Of a stretch of DNA of 64,000 bases, positions 52,096 to 61,090 are shown piece after piece. Position 1 is the stretch's first letter. Each line of letters begins with the position of its first letter. This stretch comes from Paracoccus sp. (in: a-proteobacteria) (lineage in GTDB: Bacteria; Pseudomonadota; Alphaproteobacteria; Rhodobacterales; Rhodobacteraceae): positions 1 through 64,000 of the forward strand of contig NZ_JAUVVF010000011.1 in assembly GCF_030604785.1 (NCBI RefSeq), in the 5' to 3' direction. A program made the position numbers and the translations under genes. Under the pieces are notes generated by a model. That model was not told where the DNA came from, ran no database searches, and saw only the letters and a program-made list of their open reading frames with translations.

Positions 52096-54629
52096 GCCTG
52101 CGTATCGCCGCCCGGATCGCGCGCCGGGAATTGCGCGGTGGCCTTGGCGGCTTCTGGATCCTGCTGATCTGCCTTGCGCTTGGCGTCGCGGCCATTGCCG
52201 GCGTCGGCACGGTCCGCGCCGCGATCGAGGCGGGTCTGGAACGCGAAGGCGCGGCGCTCTTGGGTGGCGACGCGCAGGTCAGCCTGACCTACCGTTTCGC
52301 CGACCCTGCGGAGCGTGAATGGTTCGAGGAAAACAGCCTAACCGTTTCCGAAATAGTCGATTTCCGTTCCATGGTGGTCGTGGGGGAGGGCGCCGGGGCC
52401 GAACGCGCCCTGACCCAGGTCAAGGGCGTGGACGCGCTTTGGCCGCTGGTCGGTCAGGCGGTGCTTGAGCCTGACATGCCTATCGCGCAGGCGCTCGGGG
52501 TTCAGCCTTCGGGCCTGCCCGGCGCGGTGGTCGAGCCGCTTCTGCGCGACCGGCTGGGGCTTGAGATCGGCGACCGCTTCCGGCTTGGCGTGCAGGAATT
52601 CGAACTGACCGCGGCGTTGGTCAGTGAACCCGATGCGGGGGCGGCGGGCTTCGGCTTCGGGCCGCGCACGCTGGTCCTGACCGAGGCACTGGCCAACAGC
52701 CAGCTTCTGGGCGCGGGCACGCTGTTCGACAGCCGATACCGGATGATGCTGGCGCCGGATGCCGATCCCGACGCCCTGCGCTCGGCCCTGCGCGAAGCGT
52801 TTCCCGACAGCGGCGCGCGCTGGCGCGATGCCCGCCGCGGCGCGCCGGGGATCGAGATGTTCGTGGACCGGATCGCGGCCTTTCTGGTTCTGGTCGGCCT
52901 GACGGGGCTTGCCGTGGGCGGCGTCGGCGTCTCGGCGGCGGTGCGGACCTATCTGGCGCGCAAGACCGAGGTGATCGCGATCCTCAAGACGCTCGGTGCG
53001 CCGGGGCGGACGATCTTCTGGGTTTATTTCATCCAGATCGGCGTGATGGCGCTGCTGGGGATCGCGGCGGGGCTGGTGCTTGGCGCGGGCGTGCCGCTGG
53101 CCCTGTCGCCGCTGCTGGCGGACCGTCTGCCGGTGCCTGCGGTCTTTGGCCTCTATCCCGCGCCTCTGGCCGAGGCGGCGCTCTATGGGCTTCTGACGGC
53201 CTTCGTCTTCACGCTCTGGCCGCTGGCGCGCAGTGAACAGGTCCGCGCGGCGGCCCTGTTCCGGGGTATGGGCGGCGTGGCGGAGGGCTGGCCGAGGGCG
53301 CGCTATCTTCTGGCGATGATCGCGGCCCTGGCGGTGCTTATCGGGGCTGCGGCCTGGTTCTCGGGTGTGCCGGAACTGGCGCTCGGGGCCGCGGTCGGCA
53401 TCCTCGGCGCCTTTCTCGTGCTGGTCGTCGCCGCCCTGCTGGTCCGGCGCCTCGCGCGGGCGCTGGCGCGCACGCGGCTGGTGCGGGGGCGCCCGGCCTT
53501 GCGGCTGGCACTGGCCGCGATCGGAGGCCCGCGCGAAGAGGCGATGTCGGTCATCCTGTCGCTCGGCCTGGGCCTGACGGTCCTGGCCGCCGTGGGGCAG
53601 GTCGAATCGAACCTGCGATCCGCGATCCAGAACGAATTGCCCGAACGCGCCCCGGCCTATTTCTTCGTCGATATCCAGACCGACCAGCTGCCCGAATTCA
53701 TGGCCCGGCTGGATGATGACCCCCTTGTCTCGAATGTCGAGACCGCGCCGATGCTGCGGGGCATCATCACGCGCCTTCAGGACCGTCCGGCCGCCGAGGT
53801 CGCGCCGGGCCATTGGGTGCTGCGCGGCGACCGGGGCGTGACCTATGCGGCGGCGCCTCCGCCCGGCACGGTGCTGACCCGTGGCGAATGGTGGCCCGAG
53901 GATTACGCAGGCCCGCCCCTTGTCAGCATGTCCGACGAGATCGGGCGCGAGATCGGCCTGAATCTTGGCGACACGGTCACGGTCAACATCCTCGGCCGCG
54001 ACATCACCGCGACCATCGCCAGCTTCCGCGAGGTCGATTTCAGCACGGCGGGCATCGGCTTTGTCATGGCGATGAACCCGGGGGCGCTGCAGGGGGCCCC
54101 GCATACCCATATCGCCACCGTCTATGCCCCGCCCGAGGCCGAGGCCGCGATCCTGCGCGATCTGGGCAGCCGCTTCCCCAACATCACCGCCGTTCCCGTG
54201 CGCGAGGCCATCGACCGCGCGGCCGAGGCGCTGTCGGGGATCGCCGCCGCGACATCCTGGGCGGCGGCGGCCACCCTGCTGACCGGCTTCGTCGTGCTGA
54301 TCGGCGCGGCGGCGGCGGGCGAACGCGCCCGCGTCTTCGAGGCGGCGGTGCTCAAGACGCTTGGCGCGGTGCGTGGGCGGGTGCTGGCCTCTTTCGCGCT
54401 GCGCTCGGCGCTTCTGGGGGCGGCGGCAGGGCTTGTAGCGCTGCTTTGGGGCGGGCTTGCGGGCTGGGCGGTGATGCGCTTCGTGATGGAGACCGATTTC
54501 CGCTTTGACGCGGCCTCGGCCATCGGCATCGTCGCGGGCGGCGTTCTGTCGACACTGCTGGCGGGCCTTGCCTTCGGTTGGCGGCCCCTGTCGGCGCGGC
54601 CTGCGCAGGTGCTTCGGGCGCAGGACTGA
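52092..54629 (+). CDS. ybbP: FtsX-like ABC permease, YbbP type
   Basis: An 845-residue membrane protein. One N-terminal helix (GGFWILLICLALGVAAIAGVGTV) leads into a long periplasmic domain, then a block of helices with the FtsX pattern (FLVLVGLTGLAVGGVGVSAAVRTYLARKTEVIAILKTLGAPGRTI). A second periplasmic part follows (RAPAYFFVDIQTDQLPEF, TIASFREVDFSTAGIGFVMAMNPGAL) before the final helices (AATLLTGFVVLIGAAAAGERARVFEAAVLKTLGAVRG). The two FtsX repeats and the size match YbbP. With YbbA it forms a mechanotransmission-type ABC complex of unknown cargo. Confidence 0.92.
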   Translation: MSLRIAARIARRELRGGLGGFWILLICLALGVAAIAGVGTVRAAIEAGLEREGAALLGGDAQVSLTYRFADPAEREWFEENSLTVSEIVDFRSMVVVGEGAGAERALTQVKGVDALWPLVGQAVLEPDMPIAQALGVQPSGLPGAVVEPLLRDRLGLEIGDRFRLGVQEFELTAALVSEPDAGAAGFGFGPRTLVLTEALANSQLLGAGTLFDSRYRMMLAPDADPDALRSALREAFPDSGARWRDARRGAPGIEMFVDRIAAFLVLVGLTGLAVGGVGVSAAVRTYLARKTEVIAILKTLGAPGRTIFWVYFIQIGVMALLGIAAGLVLGAGVPLALSPLLADRLPVPAVFGLYPAPLAEAALYGLLTAFVFTLWPLARSEQVRAAALFRGMGGVAEGWPRARYLLAMIAALAVLIGAAAWFSGVPELALGAAVGILGAFLVLVVAALLVRRLARALARTRLVRGRPALRLALAAIGGPREEAMSVILSLGLGLTVLAAVGQVESNLRSAIQNELPERAPAYFFVDIQTDQLPEFMARLDDDPLVSNVETAPMLRGIITRLQDRPAAEVAPGHWVLRGDRGVTYAAAPPPGTVLTRGEWWPEDYAGPPLVSMSDEIGREIGLNLGDTVTVNILGRDITATIASFREVDFSTAGIGFVMAMNPGALQGAPHTHIATVYAPPEAEAAILRDLGSRFPNITAVPVREAIDRAAEALSGIAAATSWAAAATLLTGFVVLIGAAAAGERARVFEAAVLKTLGAVRGRVLASFALRSALLGAAAGLVALLWGGLAGWAVMRFVMETDFRFDAASAIGIVAGGVLSTLLAGLAFGWRPLSARPAQVLRAQD

Positions 54630-54631
54630 CG

Positions 54632-54665
54632 CGCATCCCGGCCATGCGCGCTGGGATGCGTTTTT
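54632..54665 (+). terminator. Rho-independent terminator after ybbP
   Basis: CGCATCCC and GGGATGCG form an 8-bp stem with a 13-nt loop, followed directly by TTTTT. It begins 2 bp after the ybbP stop. Confidence 0.8.
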
Positions 54666-54715
54666 CCCCTTTTCAAGGCGCGCGGGACCGGCTATCAGGC
54701 GCGCACTGCCCGGAT

Positions 54716-54802
54716 GCGGTCGTGGCGGAATTGGTAGACGCGCAGCGTTGAGGTCGCTGTTCCTTAACCGGAGTGGAAGTTCGAGTCTTCTCGACCGCAC
54801 CA
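54716..54802 (+). tRNA. tRNA-Leu (anticodon GAG)
   Basis: The sequence begins GCGGTCGTGGCGGAATTGG and ends AAGTTCGAGTCTTCTCGACCGCACCA. Acceptor arms GCGGTCG / CGACCGC pair. The anticodon stem CAGCG/CGCTG holds the loop TTGAGGT, giving anticodon GAG, which reads CUC and CUU. A long variable arm (TTCCTTAACCGGAGTG) marks a class II tRNA. CCA is encoded. Confidence 0.95.
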
Positions 54803-54895
54803 TCTAACCCCCTGAAATAGACCTGATCGGTCTGGTCTCTTGACCTTTCGCGTGGCGGCGCCCCATCATGTGGCGCGGCTGTCCGGGGTTTTTTC

Positions 54896-56272
54896 ATGAC
54901 GACATATCGCGCCAGCGCGCGGGGCGAGACGTTCCGGTTCGACGATCTTGCGGCCGTGATGGCCGCCGCCTCGCCGGAACGGTCCGGCGACCAGCTGGCC
55001 GGCGTTGCGGCCGACAGCGCCCTGCAGCGTGTCGCCGCGCGCCGCGTGCTGATGGACCTGCCCTTGGCAAACTTCCTGAACGACGCGCTTGTCCCCTACG
55101 AGACCGACGAGGTCACGCGCCTGATCATCGACGGTCATGACCGCGCGGCCTTTGCCCCGGTCGCCTCGATGAGCGTGGGTGAATTCCGCGACTGGCTGCT
55201 CTCGCCCGCCGCCGATCGGGCGGCCCTGCGGGCGCTGGCGCCCGGCCTGACGCCCGAGATGGTGGCGGCGGTCAGCAAGCTGATGCGGAACCAGGACCTG
55301 ATCCGCGTGGCCCGCAAGATCCGCGTGGAAACCGCCTTTCGGAACCGGATCGGGGGGCCGGGGGTCATGGCCTCTCGGTTGCAGCCGAACCACCCCGCCG
55401 ACGATCCGCGTGGCATCGCCGTGGCCGTGCTGGACGGGCTGCTGCAGGGCGCGGGGGATGCGGTGATCGGGATCAACCCGGCCTCGGACAATCTGGGCAA
55501 TTGCCACGCCATGCTGACGGCGCTGGACGAGATGCGGGCGGCGCTGGATATCCCGACCCAGACCTGCGTCCTGACCCATGTGACGAACGCGCTGACGCTG
55601 ATCGAACGCGGCGCGCCGGTGGATCTGATCTTCCAGTCCGTCGCCGGGACCGAGGCCGCCAATGACGGCTTCGGCATCACCCTGGCCATGCTGGCCGAGG
55701 CGCATCAGGCAGGGCTGTCGCTGAAGCGCGGTACGGTCGGGCGCAACGTGATGTATTTCGAGACGGGGCAGGGCTCGGCCTTGTCGGCCGAGGCGCATCA
55801 CGGCGTCGATCAGCAGACGCTTGAGGCACGCGCCTACGGCGTCGCACGGGCCTTCGATCCGCTGCTGGTGAACACGGTCGTGGGCTTCATCGGGCCGGAA
55901 TACCTGTTCGACGGCAAGCAGATCATCCGGGCCGGGCTAGAGGATCATTTCTGCGGCAAGATGCTGGGCCTGCCGATGGGGGTGGATGTCTGCTACACCA
56001 ACCACGTCGAGGCGGATCAGGACGACATGGACAATCTGGCCACGCTTCTGGCGCAGGCGGGGGTGAATTTCGTGATCGCCGTGCCGGGGGCGGATGACGT
56101 GATGCTGGGCTATCAGAGCCTGGCCTTCGAGGATATCGCCTATCTGCGAGAGGTGACGTGCCTGACCCCTGCGCCCGAATTCGCGGCTTGGCTGCAGGCC
56201 TTCGGTCTGGCGGGGCGGGATGCTTTGCCCGATCCCGGTGCCATGGCGCGCAAGCTGGGCCTTCCGGCATGA
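54896..56272 (+). CDS. eutB: Ethanolamine ammonia-lyase, large subunit
   Basis: A 458-residue catalytic subunit of the cobalamin-dependent enzyme that splits ethanolamine to acetaldehyde and ammonia. It shows SRLQPNHPADDPRGIAVAVLDGLLQGAGDAVIGINPASD, the substrate pocket around PTQTCVLTHVTNALTLIERGAPVDLIFQSVAGTEAAN, MYFETGQGSALSAEAHHGVDQQTLEARAYG, and GLPMGVDVCYTNHVEADQDDMDNL. The short spacer behind tRNA-Leu has no cobalamin-riboswitch signature. No other eut gene, permease or microcompartment gene is present here, so this is the minimal eutBC form. Confidence 0.96.
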   Translation: MTTYRASARGETFRFDDLAAVMAAASPERSGDQLAGVAADSALQRVAARRVLMDLPLANFLNDALVPYETDEVTRLIIDGHDRAAFAPVASMSVGEFRDWLLSPAADRAALRALAPGLTPEMVAAVSKLMRNQDLIRVARKIRVETAFRNRIGGPGVMASRLQPNHPADDPRGIAVAVLDGLLQGAGDAVIGINPASDNLGNCHAMLTALDEMRAALDIPTQTCVLTHVTNALTLIERGAPVDLIFQSVAGTEAANDGFGITLAMLAEAHQAGLSLKRGTVGRNVMYFETGQGSALSAEAHHGVDQQTLEARAYGVARAFDPLLVNTVVGFIGPEYLFDGKQIIRAGLEDHFCGKMLGLPMGVDVCYTNHVEADQDDMDNLATLLAQAGVNFVIAVPGADDVMLGYQSLAFEDIAYLREVTCLTPAPEFAAWLQAFGLAGRDALPDPGAMARKLGLPA

Positions 56273-56997
56273 GCGCGCCCGACCCCTGGGCGCGGCTGGC
56301 CGGTCTGACCCCGGCGCGGGTCCGGCTGCGGGCGGGGATGCGGCCCGTTTCGATGGAGGAATTGCTGACCTTCCAGCAGGATCATGCCGCCGCGCGCGAC
56401 GCGATCCACGGCGCGGTGGATTGGGCGGCACTGGCCCGTGCGCTGCACTCGCTGCCGGTCCTGCACGCGGCCAGCGCCGCGACCGACCGCCCGACCTATC
56501 TGCGCCGCCCCGATCTGGGCCGCCGGCTGGCCGAGGGCGATCTGCCATGCAGCAGGCCGGATTTGCTGATCGTGGTGGGCGACGGGTTGTCGGCGCCCGC
56601 CGTGATGGCGCAGGCGGCGCCGCTGGTCCATGCGCTGGTTCGCCGCCTGCCGGAACTGGACGGGCAGCCCATCGTGCTGGCGCGGGGCGCGCGGGTGGCG
56701 CTTGGCGATGCGATCGGCCAGGCGATGGGCGCGGCCATGGTGCTGATGCTGATCGGCGAAAGGCCGGGCCTTTCGGTGGCCGACAGCCTGGGCGCCTATC
56801 TGACGCGCGCACCCCGGACGGGTCTGCGCGACAGCGCGCGCAATTGCGTCTCGAACATCCACATGAATGGCGGTCTGGATCACGAGGCCGCCGCAGACCG
56901 CCTGCTGTGGCTGATCACCGAAGCGCGGCGCATCGGCGCGACCGGGATCGCGCTGAAGGATGACAGCGCCGCCGCAACGCCGCTGCCCGGTGCCTAG
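56269..56997 (+). CDS. eutC: Ethanolamine ammonia-lyase, small subunit
   Basis: A 242-residue partner of EutB that binds adenosylcobalamin. From the ATG giving MSAPDPWARL it has ARVRLRAGMRPVSMEELLTFQQDHAAARDAIHGAVDW, YLRRPDLGRRL, LLIVVGDGLSAPAVMAQAAPL, IVLARGARVALGDAIGQAMGAAMVLMLIGERPGLSVADSLGAYLT and the C-terminal RNCVSNIHMNGGLDHEAAADRLLWLI. Its start overlaps the eutB stop by 4 bp, so the two subunits are made together. It ends 9 bp from the convergent sensor gene. Confidence 0.96.
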   Translation: MSAPDPWARLAGLTPARVRLRAGMRPVSMEELLTFQQDHAAARDAIHGAVDWAALARALHSLPVLHAASAATDRPTYLRRPDLGRRLAEGDLPCSRPDLLIVVGDGLSAPAVMAQAAPLVHALVRRLPELDGQPIVLARGARVALGDAIGQAMGAAMVLMLIGERPGLSVADSLGAYLTRAPRTGLRDSARNCVSNIHMNGGLDHEAAADRLLWLITEARRIGATGIALKDDSAAATPLPGA

Positions 56998-57006
56998 AAA
57001 CGGCGC

Positions 57007-60000
57007 CTAGAACGAGAAACGCGTGATGCGCTGCCCGGGCTGCTGGTCCACCTCCAGCGCGGCGCCAAGCTGGGCGGCGGCGCCTTCCAGCAGGACCGAG
57101 CCGAAGCCCTCATCCGGGGTCTCGGTCTCGCGGTCGGCGCTGTAGGTTTCCGCCCAGACCAGTTCCGTCCGTTCGCCGCAGGTCCAAGTCACGTCAAGAT
57201 GGCCCGGGATCGGGCCGAGAACACCGTATTTGAACGCATTCGTCGCCAGTTCGTGCAGGATCAGCGACAGCGGCACGACCTGTCCCGCCCGCACCTTGAC
57301 CGGCGGCCCCTCATGCGAGGATTTGGCCGCGTCATAGGGTGCCAGCGTCGTGCCGACCAGCTCCGCCAGATCCAGTTCGACCGAGGCGCCGCGCCGCGTC
57401 GTCAGGCTGTGCGACTGCGCCAGCGCGTTGATCCGGGCCGAGACCTCTTCGACCACCGTTTCGGCCTCGTCGGTCTCGCGCGCGGCCATCCGCAGCATCG
57501 CGGCAATCTGGGTGAAGAGGTTCTTCACCCGGTGATCCATCTCGGAGATCACCGCCTCGCGCAGTCGGGCCGAGGTCTCGACGGCGGTCACATCCAGCAT
57601 CACGCCCAGCACGCAATCCGCGTCTTCGGACAGGCGCTGGCCGGCGGCCTCGATCCGGGTCTGCGGATCGGTGGCAGGCGTCAGCACGCGGCGCAGGCTG
57701 GCGCCGGTCAGGCAGGCCTCGATATCGGCGAGGAACGCGTCGCGGTCGGTGGGATCGATCAGCGCGGCAAAGGCGGTCAGCGGCAGGTTCGCGGTGCGCC
57801 CGATGCCCAGCAGATCGGAACTGTCATCGATTGTGACGCTGCGATTGTCGGCGTCGAACTGCCAGACGGCGATGCGCGCCAGGCTGCGGACGGCAGTCAG
57901 CCGCTCGTTCTGACGCTCGACCGCCTGGCGCAGGTCGCGCAGGGCGGTGACGTCATCGAAGACCAGCATGGCGCCCTGCAGATGCCCGTCAGGGCCGCGA
58001 TAGGGCTTGACGTCGACGCGCCAGCTGCGGTGTCGGCGCGGCTCGGCGATCTCGCAGCCCTGCGCCTCGCCCTGGGTCACGACCTCGCGGGCCATGCGTT
58101 CCAGCAGGTCGCCGCCGAAGACATTGGACACATCGGCCAGCGGCCGCCCGTGATCCGACCGGCGCAGCGGAAAGATCTGCAGCGCGGCTGCGGTGAAGTT
58201 GCGCACCCTGATGTCGCGATCCACGACCAGAAGAGGGATCTTGGTGGCCGAAAAGAAGTTCTGCAGGTCAGAATTGGCCGAGGTCAGGTCGTCGATCTTG
58301 GATTTCAGTTCATCATTGACGGTGCTGAGTTCCTCGTTCGTCGACTGAAGCTCCTCGTTCATCGACATCATTTCCTCGTTCGAGGATTTGAGTTCCTCGT
58401 TCGCGGTCTCAAGCTCTTCGACGGCGCTGCGCAGTTCCATCTGGGTCAGCCGCAGCTCTTCCTCAAGCCGTTCGCTCTGGCTTTCGCCAAGCGTCAGCTC
58501 GTCGTAATCGGGCTGGCCTTCCTCGCTGGCGGCCAGCGGGCCTGTCTCGCGGAAGACCAGAAGGACCGAACGGTCAGGGAGGGGCTCGGCCGTCAGCGTG
58601 ACCGGCTGGCGGCCCAGTTCCGAACGTGCCACCAGATCGCGCATGACCAGCGGACGTTCGGTGGCGGTCACTTCCTCGATGGCGCGGGTCACGGCCTCGC
58701 GCAGGCCCTTGCTGACGACGGCGGCCGCCAGGACCGGACCGCGCGCCGCCGGATCGACCGTCACGAATCGCGCGAGCCGCCCCGAGGACCACAGCACCTC
58801 GCCCGAGCGCGACACCTGCAGCGCGGCGGGGGCGTGGCGGTCCAGCACCCGGCGCTGCGCGCTCTGCACGATCTCGGACGGAACCGGCGCGCCGCGCGGC
58901 GTGCCCTGCGTCTCGCCCGTCTTGTGGCTGCGCGCGGCGGTGAAGGGCAGGTCCAGCGGCAGGCGCGCGGGCGCCTCGTCCCGGCGGTAAAGCCGCGCCT
59001 GACGGTCAAGCTCGGTGAAATGGATCGCCTCGCGACGCACGCCCTCGGACGGGCCCAGCAGCAGATAGCCGCCCGGACGCAGCGCATAGTGGAACAGCGG
59101 CAGCACACGCGACTGCAGATCCTCGTCCAGATAGATCAGCAGGTTGCGGCACGAGATCAGATCCACCCGGTTGAAGGGCGGATCGCGCACCAGCGAATGC
59201 AGCGAGAACCGCACCCGGTCGCGCAGTTGCGGCACGATCCGCATCAGTCCGTCGCGGTGGCTGGTGTAATCGTGGCGAAGCTCTTCGGGGATATCGACCA
59301 GCGCGCTGATCGGATAGGTCCCGCCGCGCGCCACGTCGATCATGCGGCGGTCGATATCCGAGGCAAAGACGGTAAAGCGCGGCCTGCGCCCGGCAGCGCG
59401 CATCTCGGAATCCAGCAGCATGGCGATGCTGTAGGCTTCCTCGCCGCTGGAGCATCCCGGCACCCAGACGCGCAGGTCGTCGCCCTGATGCGCCTGGACA
59501 AGCGGCCGGATCGCCTTGTCCCGCAGTGCCTCGAAGGCCTCGCGGTCGCGGAAGAACCGCGTGACGTTGATCAGGAACTCGTTCAGCAGCGCCTCGCATT
59601 CGTCGGGGCTGGAATCCAGATGGCGCAGATAGGCGCGGCTGTCGGCCAGCCCGTGCACCTGCATCCGCCGCCGGATGCGCCGCAGCAGGGTCGAGATCTT
59701 GTAGCCCCGGAAATCATGCCCCGTGCGGTCGCGCAGCAGGTCGCAGATGCGGCGGGCATCGCCGATCATCGCCTCTTCGGCCATGCCCTCGTGGCTGCTT
59801 TCGAAGAATTGCAGCAGGGTGGGCACGATCTGCTCGGGCGTCAGCACGAAATCCACGAGGCCCGTCGCCTCGGCCGAAAGGGGCATGCCGTCATAGCGGG
59901 CGGTGCGCGGCTCCTGCACGACGCAGATGCCGCCATGTTCCTTGATCGCCCTGAGGCCAAGCGTGCCGTCCGCGCCCGTGCCCGACAGGATCACGCAGGC

Positions 60001-60402
60001 AGCCGCGGCACCCTGATCATGGGCGAGGCTTTCGAAGAAGTCGTCGATGGGGCGGCGCAGCCCGCGCGGCTGGTCGAACCCGGTCAGCTTCAGCCGCCCG
60101 CCCTCGATCAGCAGGCGGGCGCCGGGGGGGATCGTGTAGACATGGCCCGGCACGACCTGCGTGCCGTCGCGCGCCTGCTCGACCGTCAGTTCGGTGCGCC
60201 GGTCCAGCAATTCGGCCAGCACGCTGTCATGGGTCGGGTCCAGGTGCTGGATCACCACATAGGCGGCCGGGTCCTGACGGCGCGCGGCGCGCAGCAGATC
60301 GTGCAGCGCCTCGAGCCCCCCGGCCGATGCGCCGATCCCCACGACGGCAAAGGTCTGCGCGGCACGCTGGCCGGTCATCTCGGGCCCCGAGGCATCATTC
60401 AT
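57007..60402 (-). CDS. CheB-CheR-PAS-HWE hybrid sensor histidine kinase
   Basis: A 1131-residue fusion from the ATG giving MNDASGPEMT, which overlaps the LOV gene. Domains in order: CheB methylesterase (about 20-200; VVGIGASAGGLEALHDLL, QHLDPTHDS, VILSGTGADGT), CheR methyltransferase (about 210-480; FLINVTRFFRDREAFEAL, WVPGCSSGEEAYSIAMLL), a long coiled coil (EELETANEELKSSNEEMMSM and onward), PAS segments (NFFSATKIPLLVVDRDIRVRNFT; WQFDADNRSVTIDDSSDLLG), and a C-terminal kinase with MDHRVKNLFTQI (phospho-His), LILHELATNAFKYG (N-box) and LVWAETYS (WxE). The last features define the HWE group, which in alphaproteobacteria often feeds the PhyR stress response. No response regulator lies next to it. 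Confidence 0.93.
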   Translation of the reverse strand: MNDASGPEMTGQRAAQTFAVVGIGASAGGLEALHDLLRAARRQDPAAYVVIQHLDPTHDSVLAELLDRRTELTVEQARDGTQVVPGHVYTIPPGARLLIEGGRLKLTGFDQPRGLRRPIDDFFESLAHDQGAAAACVILSGTGADGTLGLRAIKEHGGICVVQEPRTARYDGMPLSAEATGLVDFVLTPEQIVPTLLQFFESSHEGMAEEAMIGDARRICDLLRDRTGHDFRGYKISTLLRRIRRRMQVHGLADSRAYLRHLDSSPDECEALLNEFLINVTRFFRDREAFEALRDKAIRPLVQAHQGDDLRVWVPGCSSGEEAYSIAMLLDSEMRAAGRRPRFTVFASDIDRRMIDVARGGTYPISALVDIPEELRHDYTSHRDGLMRIVPQLRDRVRFSLHSLVRDPPFNRVDLISCRNLLIYLDEDLQSRVLPLFHYALRPGGYLLLGPSEGVRREAIHFTELDRQARLYRRDEAPARLPLDLPFTAARSHKTGETQGTPRGAPVPSEIVQSAQRRVLDRHAPAALQVSRSGEVLWSSGRLARFVTVDPAARGPVLAAAVVSKGLREAVTRAIEEVTATERPLVMRDLVARSELGRQPVTLTAEPLPDRSVLLVFRETGPLAASEEGQPDYDELTLGESQSERLEEELRLTQMELRSAVEELETANEELKSSNEEMMSMNEELQSTNEELSTVNDELKSKIDDLTSANSDLQNFFSATKIPLLVVDRDIRVRNFTAAALQIFPLRRSDHGRPLADVSNVFGGDLLERMAREVVTQGEAQGCEIAEPRRHRSWRVDVKPYRGPDGHLQGAMLVFDDVTALRDLRQAVERQNERLTAVRSLARIAVWQFDADNRSVTIDDSSDLLGIGRTANLPLTAFAALIDPTDRDAFLADIEACLTGASLRRVLTPATDPQTRIEAAGQRLSEDADCVLGVMLDVTAVETSARLREAVISEMDHRVKNLFTQIAAMLRMAARETDEAETVVEEVSARINALAQSHSLTTRRGASVELDLAELVGTTLAPYDAAKSSHEGPPVKVRAGQVVPLSLILHELATNAFKYGVLGPIPGHLDVTWTCGERTELVWAETYSADRETETPDEGFGSVLLEGAAAQLGAALEVDQQPGQRITRFSF

Positions 60403-60940
60403 CGCGCACCGCAAATCTGGCAAGTGTGGTGATCGAGCGGGCGATCAGACCCGCCGAATCCGTCATGGTCAGGCCGAAATGGCCGATGGTCTGGCGCATC
60501 GTGTCCAGAGTGCCGATCAGCACCTCGTCATTGCCGGCCAGGGCGGCGGCCTGACGGGCGGTGGTGATGTCGAATTGCGAGGCGATGACGAAGCGGATCC
60601 GCCCCTGCTGGTCGCGCAGCTTCGACAGGAAGACTAGGTTCAGAAAGCCCGAACCGTCATGGCGCCGGTTCAGCACCGGAAAGCGTCCGTCATCGCGGCT
60701 GGCATCCTTCAGAAAGGCCGACATCGCGGCGATCTGGTGAACAGGGGTCGTGTCGTCCTGCAGAAAGCGGCAATTTCGCCCGAGGACGGCCGCCTGCTCG
60801 AACCCGGTCAGGCGTTGAAAGCCGCGATTGACCATGATCAGCGGCATGTCCGCCTCGGCCGTGGCAAGCGACAGCGCCACGTTGGACCGGGCGATCTGCG
60901 CGCGCAGCGGCTCGGGGGGCATCAGAGCATCCTGCATCAT
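60395..60940 (-). CDS. Short LOV-domain blue-light photoreceptor
   Basis: A 181-residue protein from the ATG giving MMQDALMPPE; an upstream TTG would add 17 residues. The LOV core is complete: NRGFQRLTGFEQAAVLGRN leads into the CRFLQ motif with the photoactive Cys (about 57), then LNRRHDGSGFLNLVFLSKL with the FMN-contacting Asn residues, and FVIASQFDIT with the signalling Gln. Light would form an FMN-cysteine adduct. About 55 helical residues follow the core, with no fused output domain, as in the short LOV proteins of Rhodobacter and Dinoroseobacter. It overlaps the CheB-CheR-HWE kinase gene by 8 bp and probably works with it. Confidence 0.92.
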   Translation of the reverse strand: MMQDALMPPEPLRAQIARSNVALSLATAEADMPLIMVNRGFQRLTGFEQAAVLGRNCRFLQDDTTPVHQIAAMSAFLKDASRDDGRFPVLNRRHDGSGFLNLVFLSKLRDQQGRIRFVIASQFDITTARQAAALAGNDEVLIGTLDTMRQTIGHFGLTMTDSAGLIARSITTLARFAVRDE

Positions 60941-61090
60941 CCGGCCGACCCTTGCCTTGGGGGCGGAATTGCCCCCGCCAAGCCTATGCAAAGACGCGTT
61001 GTCTCACAAGACCCGTAAGGTGCATATCGTGCAAACAAATGTCGCGCAGAGCGCGCAGATGCCGCTGTTGCGCGGCGTTCGGGGACGGCA

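Noticed and set aside
52338-54803. 821-aa ORF on the minus strand
   Set aside because: Antisense shadow of ybbP; it also runs across the terminator and tRNA-Leu.
54803-54895. Cobalamin riboswitch upstream of eutB
   Set aside because: The enzyme needs B12, but the 93-bp spacer is too short for the aptamer and lacks its conserved boxes.
57199-60432. 1077-aa ORF on the plus strand
   Set aside because: It is the antisense shadow of the CheB-CheR-HWE kinase; its composition is the Arg/Gly/His-rich type seen opposite high-GC genes and no domain can be read.
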